A stretch of DNA of 64,000 bases from Lathyrus oleraceus (Eukaryota > Streptophyta > Magnoliopsida > Fabales > Fabaceae): positions 185,970,973 through 186,034,972 of the forward strand of contig NC_066582.1 in assembly GCF_024323335.1 (NCBI RefSeq). The letters run 5' to 3'. Numbering within the stretch: position 1 is the first letter of the stretch; each line of letters opens with the position of its first letter. Positions 58,641 through 64,000 of the stretch are shown here, in pieces. A program made the position numbers and the translations under genes. Under the pieces are notes generated by a model, which was not told where the DNA came from, did no database searches, and saw only the letters and a program-made list of their open reading frames with translations.

Positions 58641-59862
58641 TTTTAACTATTTTATTTAATATTTAGAGTCCGCTTGGCGGACTCTATGGAATTTTCTATT
58701 TCGGACAAAAAATTACACAACAACTTATTTCCCTCTTTCCTTTTCCATCGTCATATTTCACTCTCCCTCCCTTTCATTTCACAAAACCAAAACATTTTCA
58801 TCTCAAGTTATTTCCATGGAGTTTTGGTTCGTCAATCCCTAACTCGTGAATCCCTTTTTCCGTTAATCACTTGTTTTCCCTAATTCGTGAACCGATTCGT
58901 GAATCCCTAATTCGTGAATCCCTTTAATGAGTATGAGATAGTCATACGTTTTACGTTTTCTGAATGTAGGTTTTCAAGAACTATCAGCTTTGTGGATGCA
59001 GGAAACAACTTTTCTTTGCAAGTTTATTATTGTTTCCAAATATGTTTAAAGTCTCCTTTAAGTATGAAACTACAAAAATCAAATTATTTGCTAATGGGTT
59101 TTCTGAATGTAGGTTTTCAAGAATGCTCATCTTACTTAGTGGAGGCAATAAGCAGTTGTTGAATGCAAGTTAATTTGGAACCGAAGCACTATATCATCCG
59201 GGATTTTGCAAAGACAACTATTTCTCAAGGTTAGTCATCCCTATGTTAATTTGGAACCAAACTGAACAGTTAGTGTTTGCATCAGTTAGTATTTCTCAAG
59301 GTTGGGGTTATAATTTATTTTGAAGGAAATGTTTTTTCTGGACTCAAATTTAGTTACTGTTTGCATAAGTAGTGAAATATGTGTTTGTGAAAGCTGTATA
59401 GTTTCTATGATACTCCTGTTATGAACATATGTGTGGTGTTAAATGTGATTTTGATTGCTCTGCTATATAGTTTCTACCTGTGTTTGTGAAAGCTGTATAG
59501 TTTCTACTTGTATCTTATAAGCATCACTTATTTTAAACTTTTGTGAAGGAAACTCTTACATCTCAACAATCGTCTTAATCTAAATGGCAATTATATGTTC
59601 TATCAAGATTATAAAAATGTGTTGCATCCGACTGGTTAAGTTTCAAATAGTTTTGTATCAGATCCGTTAAGTTTCTTGCTAATTTAACTTAGCCATTTTA
59701 CCTGAATAGCGATGAGTAGGATTAGGAGAAAGGAGCAATAGTGAAAAGAAATCAAAACTGCAGGAAAGTAAAGCATATTTCAATTCACTACATCATTCTT
59801 GAACTTCCATTAGAATCTCTTGTTTCCTACTGCTAAGATTCTATTCCTAGGCATATTAAACA

Positions 59863-59866
<4 letters not shown>

Positions 59867-59935
<69 letters not shown>
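59867..59935 (+). repeat. (AT)n microsatellite
   Basis: About 34 AT units without interruption, in CACTA 1 non-coding DNA. Confidence 0.95.
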
Positions 59936-59939
<4 letters not shown>

Positions 59940-60597
59940 CACGTACGACCAATCAACCAATAAATGAATTATTTTGTACATAATTTCAACTAATTGTAGA
60001 TTGGGTGTTACAGGTCTGAATTCAAGATAACCATGTCCTGAAATTTATACACCCAAGGCCATAGTTGCTGAAACTTATAATCTAATCCAAAACCTCTTCA
60101 GGGAGTTTTAAGAGGTTCTTTCCTACATCAACAAGATTAACTCTAGCTGCAAAATTGGTAGTTAGTTCTAAAATAATGTACTCTTAAAAATGAACTCTTA
60201 AAAATGTCTCTTTATATGTTTCCTTGACTATAAAAAATGTATACAATATCATTATATTTGTGCATAAGTGGAGAGTGAGCAAGCATAATGATTTTTAATT
60301 ATGTGCATGTTTAAAATAATGTGCATTAGAAACATAATGATTTTTTTTAATTATGTGCATGTTTAAAATAATAAAGTTTTAATAGCACTAAGCAAGCATA
60401 GTAATATATTTTCGACAGTATTGTCTCTAGTCCAAATGAGGTAGCATATGCTCCATTTCAAAAACAAATTTCAGAACATATTTATTATATATGGTTCTTC
60501 CTTGTAGTTGTAGGATAATTATATCAGCCATTCATTTTTGTCTAATATATGTTTTAATTTTCAGTGGTTGACGAGTTAATTGTTTGCCTCATAGAAA

Positions 60598-60639
60598 ATG
60601 GATCGTACTTGGATGTACGATAGAGTATATTCCAATAGA
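60598..60639 (+). pseudogene. CACTA 1 transposase, first 14 codons
   Basis: ATG at 60598 followed by MDRTWMYDRVYSNR, the usual opening of the transposase-associated domain of TNP2-type CACTA proteins (compare MDNTWMSSNRLS in CACTA 2). It is cut after codon 14 by the CACTA terminal sequence at 60641. The rest would lie on the far side of CACTA 2. Confidence 0.7.
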
Positions 60640-61166
60640 CCACTACGCCAAAAACTGGAATAGACAGCGCACCTTAGAGGGCGCTTTATTACAAAAGCGC
60701 TCTCTAAAATGAAGCGAAAAAATATGGAGCAATAGACAGTGCACTTTAGAGGGTGCTTTTGTAATAAAGCGCCCTCTAAGGTGAAGCGAAAAAATAAGGA
60801 GGAGATAGAGGGACAATAATACATGGCGCTTTTTAGAAAGCGCCCTCTAAGGTTACCCTTAGAGGGCGCTTTTAAAAAAGCGCTGTTATAAGTCCATGTG
60901 CATTTCTAGTTTATAAAGCGCTTCTGGAAAGCCTTAGAGAGCGCTTTCATAAGCGCCCTCTTAGGCCCCCTTTAGAGGGCACTATTTTTCCACAAGCGCC
61001 CTATAAGGTCCCCTTTAGTAAACATTAAAATTATAACATACTGCGCATTTTGTTATTTCACTCTCTATTATTTTCGTTCTTTTTCACGTTAGGGTTCTCA
61101 CTGCTACGATTTTCGCTACTTCTAAGGCGTTCTCCTTCCACCTCTGTTAGATCTACGACGTTTCCT

Positions 61167-61225
61167 CCTTCTACCAATCAAAGGTACACGATGCAGCTTA
61201 TGAGTGTATTTATTCTAGCATACAT
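61167..61225 (+). repeat. 59-bp direct repeat in CACTA 2 leader (copy 1; copy 2 at 61562-61620)
   Basis: 'ccttctaccaatcaaaggta' to 'tattctagcatacat' is repeated 395 bp downstream with one difference (cacGatg against cacTatg). The leader carries no other feature between 61020 and 61785. Confidence 0.9.
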
Positions 61226-61785
61226 TATTACTTGCACTATTGCTTTGTTTTAGCTTTGCCCCATTTCAGTTTTATGTTATTGTTGTCTATGCTACGTTTG
61301 TTTCGACCTGTAAAGTTTCAATATTCATAGTCATTTAAATAGTTTGGGTTTATTAGGCAATTGACGGTTGGTTTTTAAATTGCTGAATTTGATATCGCTA
61401 TGAATCACATTCAAAGACTGTTGTTAGGGTTCGGTTATGGTTGCATTATAGAGACATTAGAAACCTTTGATTTCGCGGCTTAGATTGTAGTTTAACAACA
61501 TTTTGTAAAACCCTAAAAAAGTTTCAAATTTTTTACTATTCAGGCAGCAATATCTAAAACACCTTCTACCAATCAAAGGTACACTATGCAGCTTATGAGT
61601 GTATTTATTCTAGCATACATAGCGTAGCTAGTAACTTAAGAAGTTTAGGTATGGATGTTATTTGATAGAGTAAATGGAGACATGAATGCCCTGCACAGAG
61701 ACTAACTCAATAAAGCGAAATTGTTTTGTCTCATCCCATTTTTGGTTTCTCTTCTGAAATTGTTTTTTGTTTATTCTAATTAGTA

Positions 61786-64000
61786 ATGGATAATACATGG
61801 ATGTCTTCGAATCGATTGTCGAGAGAGTACGAGAATGGGGTATCAGAATTCGTTAAGTTTGCCGTTGCGCACGCCGAAGACCCCAGTAGAATGATATGTC
61901 CTTGCTTGGGTTGTTGTTATGGGAAACGGGTTGACGCAGTTCAGTTGACATCGCATCTAATGAGGCATGGAATTGATCGAAGTTATACATGTTGGAATTT
62001 GCATGGTGAGAAAAGTAACGAGAATGTTGAACCGGGGGATAGTACGACCTATGCCTCAAACTATAGTGGCGCAGATACATACGATTGTGATCGAGTTGAA
62101 GAGATTGCAGAAGCACTTGAAGGAGATATTAAGGATTGTCCCGAAATGTTTGAGAGGTTGGTAAGTGATGCAGAGAAACCTTTGTATGATGGTTGCACTA
62201 AATTCACAAGATTGTCTGCGGTATTAAAGTTGTACAACTTAAAGGCGGGCAATGGATGGTCGGATAAAAGTTTCACAGAGTTATTAGCCCTTTTGAAAGA
62301 TATGCTTCCTGAGGATAATGTTCTTCCCAATCGAACATATGAGACCAAAAAGATGTTGTGCTCTATTGGCATGAGCTATGATAAGATACATGCATGTCCA
62401 AACGATTGCGTTTTGTTTCGAAATGAGTATGCATCGTTAAATGAGTGTCCCAAATGCGGTGTCTCGCGATATAAGAACAAGTTGTCTCCAGCAAAAGTCT
62501 TGTGGTATTTTCCTGTTATTCCGAGATTTAGACGCATGTTTCATAGTGAAACCGATTCAAGACACTTGACCTGGCATGCAGATGAAAGAATTATAGATGG
62601 AAAGTATCGACATCCGGCAGATTCACCATAGTGGTTGAAAATTGATAATGATTATCCTGAATTTGGAGAAGAATCAAGAAACCTTCGCTTGGCATTATCT
62701 ACTGATGGAATGAACCCACACGGTATCCAGAGTATCTCACACAGTACATGGCCTTTGATTATTATGATTTATAACCTACCTCCATGGCTATGTATGAAGC
62801 GTAAGTACATGATGTTGTCTATGTTGATTTCTGGACCTAAACAACCAGGGAATGACATAGACGTGTACTTGAAGCCCTTAATCGAAGATTTAAAGATTTT
62901 GTGGGACACCGGTGTGGAGGTTTATGATGGATATAGGAAAGAAAGTTTCAACTTGAGGGCGATGTTGTTTGGCACAATTAATGATTTTCCAGCATACGGA
63001 AATCTATCAGGGTATAGCATAAAAGGTCAATGTGCGTGTCCTATTTGTGAAGATAAAACAGATTGGAAGCGCTTGGAGTTTGGTCAGAAGAATGTCTTTC
63101 TCGGTCATCGGAGATTCTTAAATTCAAATCATCACTACCGTGGATGGAGAAAGGCGTTCAATGGAGAGACAGAACAAGGCAGAGCTCCACCTATATTGAC
63201 GGGTGATCAAATTTTTGAAAAGGTGAAAGATTTGGATACTCAGTTTGGCAAGCCTTTTGCCCACACACTTGTCAAAAGTGGGTGGAAGAAGAGGTCAGTT
63301 TTTTTTGAATTGCCGTATTAGAAGTCCTTGTATGTGAGACATTTTCTTGATGTTATGCATATTGAAAAAAATGTATTTGAAAGTGTTATTGGCACGTTAC
63401 TCAATATACAAGGAAAGTATAAGGATGGCCTTAAGGCAAGAAAAGACTTGATAGCGATGGGAATAAGAACTGAATTAGGACCCTTGAAGAAAGGAAAACG
63501 AACATATCTACCGCCTGCTGCTTATACTCTATCTAGAAAGGAGAAAAAAACATTGTGTAAGTTTCTAAGTGAAGTTAAAGTTCCAGAAGGGTACTCTTCA
63601 GATATTAGAAGACTTGTGTCTATGAAAGACCTCAAGTTAAAGAGTTTAAAGACCCATGATTGCCATGTTATAATGGAACATTTTCTCCCAATAGGTATAC
63701 GTTCTATTCTTCCAGAAAAAGTAAGAAGCTCTATAACTAAGTTGTGTTCTTTCTTCAAGTCAATTTGCAGTAAGGTGATCGATCCTGCGATCTTACCAAT
63801 GTTGCAAAAAGAAATCGTTATTACTTTGTGTGAGCTTGAAATGTTTTTTTCTCCATCATTTTTTGACATAATGGTACATCTAGTTGTTCATCTTGTGAAA
63901 GAGACACAATTGTGTGGACCAACTTATATGAGATGGATGTACCCTGTTGAACGTTATATGAAAATATTAAAAGGGTACGTGAAGAACCGAAGTCGACCAG
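61786..64000 (+). pseudogene. CACTA 2 transposase (TNP2-like), two in-frame TAG stops, partial
   Basis: DDE-type transposase of CACTA elements, which cuts and joins the element ends. The ATG at 61786 begins MDNTWMSSNRLSREYENG (transposase-associated domain, with zinc-type Cys in MICPCLGC and HLMRHGIDRSYTCW). Then come FTRLSAVLKLYNLKAGNGWSD, LPNRTYETKKM, CPNDCVLFRNEY and CPKCGVSRY, followed by the transposase-21 region (LSTDGMNPHG, LISGPKQPGNDIDVYLKP, CACPICEDKTDW, FLDVMHIEKNVFESVIGTLL, RWMYPVERYMKILKGYVKN). One frame runs for 738 codons to the window end, with TAG at 62629-62631 (after HPADSP, where relatives have Gln) and TAG at 63319-63321 (after FELPY, where relatives have Trp). The remaining C-terminus is outside the window. 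Confidence 0.85.

Larger units (their letters stand above)
58257..60640 (+). mobile_element. CACTA transposon 1 (left end and start of transposase)
   Basis: Begins CACTACTAGAATATGTC, a CACTA-type terminal sequence, preceded by ACT as a possible 3-bp target duplication, inside the Ogre LTR. From 58300 to 58690 there are subterminal copies of a GAGTCGGC/GCCGACTC-type motif in both orientations. The rest up to 60597 is non-coding leader with two TA-rich microsatellites. It ends inside this window only because CACTA 2 interrupts it at 60641; its right end is not in view. Confidence 0.75.
60641..64000 (+). mobile_element. CACTA transposon 2 (left end and transposase; right end beyond window)
   Basis: Begins CACTACGCCAAAAACTGG, preceded by GAC (possible 3-bp duplication). 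From 60655 to 61020 there are about ten subterminal copies of the motif 'agagggcgctt' or its complement 'aagcgccctct', where transposase would bind. A transposase frame starts at 61786 and is still open in outline at the window end. Confidence 0.85.

Overview
This is a plant nuclear, repeat-dominated window, most probably from a legume of the Fabeae group (pea, vetch, lentil or faba bean relatives). The main pointer is Ogre-type Ty3/gypsy DNA in two places: a roughly 4.8 kb LTR, an Arg-tRNA-like primer site, a second RNase H between reverse transcriptase and integrase, and a long 3' non-coding region. The species call is inference; the element structure is read from the sequence.

Layout. 1-2155: a decayed minus-strand ORF2 ('putative plant transposon protein') remnant abuts a truncated SIRE-like copia LTR that contains a 58-bp minisatellite. 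2156-30383: the 3' part of a plus-strand Ogre, made of broken pol, a long 3' region and a 4.77 kb 3' LTR. Two complete SIRE-like copia elements are nested in it: A (3463-13659, plus, target duplication ATATG) and B (14998-22990, minus, duplication GTTTG). 30395-38341: a lone gypsy-type LTR, a decayed SIRE gag, a 49-bp tandem array, and a decayed Tat-like gypsy gag-protease carrying a hAT-like MITE. 38347-43507: copia element D (minus, duplication ATTGT), whose 5' LTR is nearly gone. 43999-45199: the only intact host gene seen, a five-exon caffeoyl-CoA O-methyltransferase-like gene on the minus strand. 45699-45912: a copia LTR with a primer site. 46080-55740: an Athila-like gypsy interrupted by copia element C (46467-54291, minus, duplication GATTA). 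56471-58256: part of a second, minus-strand Ogre LTR, cut by a CACTA element that starts at 58257. That element's transposase reading frame is in turn cut, 14 codons after its ATG, by a second CACTA element starting at 60641 and running out of the window.

How the parts relate. Counting LTR mismatches by eye gives about 0.5% for C (7/1405), 0.8% for A (8/1057) and 2.0% for B (23/1178). C and A are therefore recent insertions and B is older. None of the elements has a fully open polyprotein in this copy. Element C has lost most of integrase, all of reverse transcriptase and most of RNase H, yet keeps gag, protease and an ORF2 almost in one frame, so it is probably a recently mobilised non-autonomous derivative. 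In both A and C the ORF2 is preceded by an AT-rich TATA-like box about 100-110 bp before its ATG, which suggests separate transcription.

I found no rRNA, tRNA, CRISPR or prokaryotic features.
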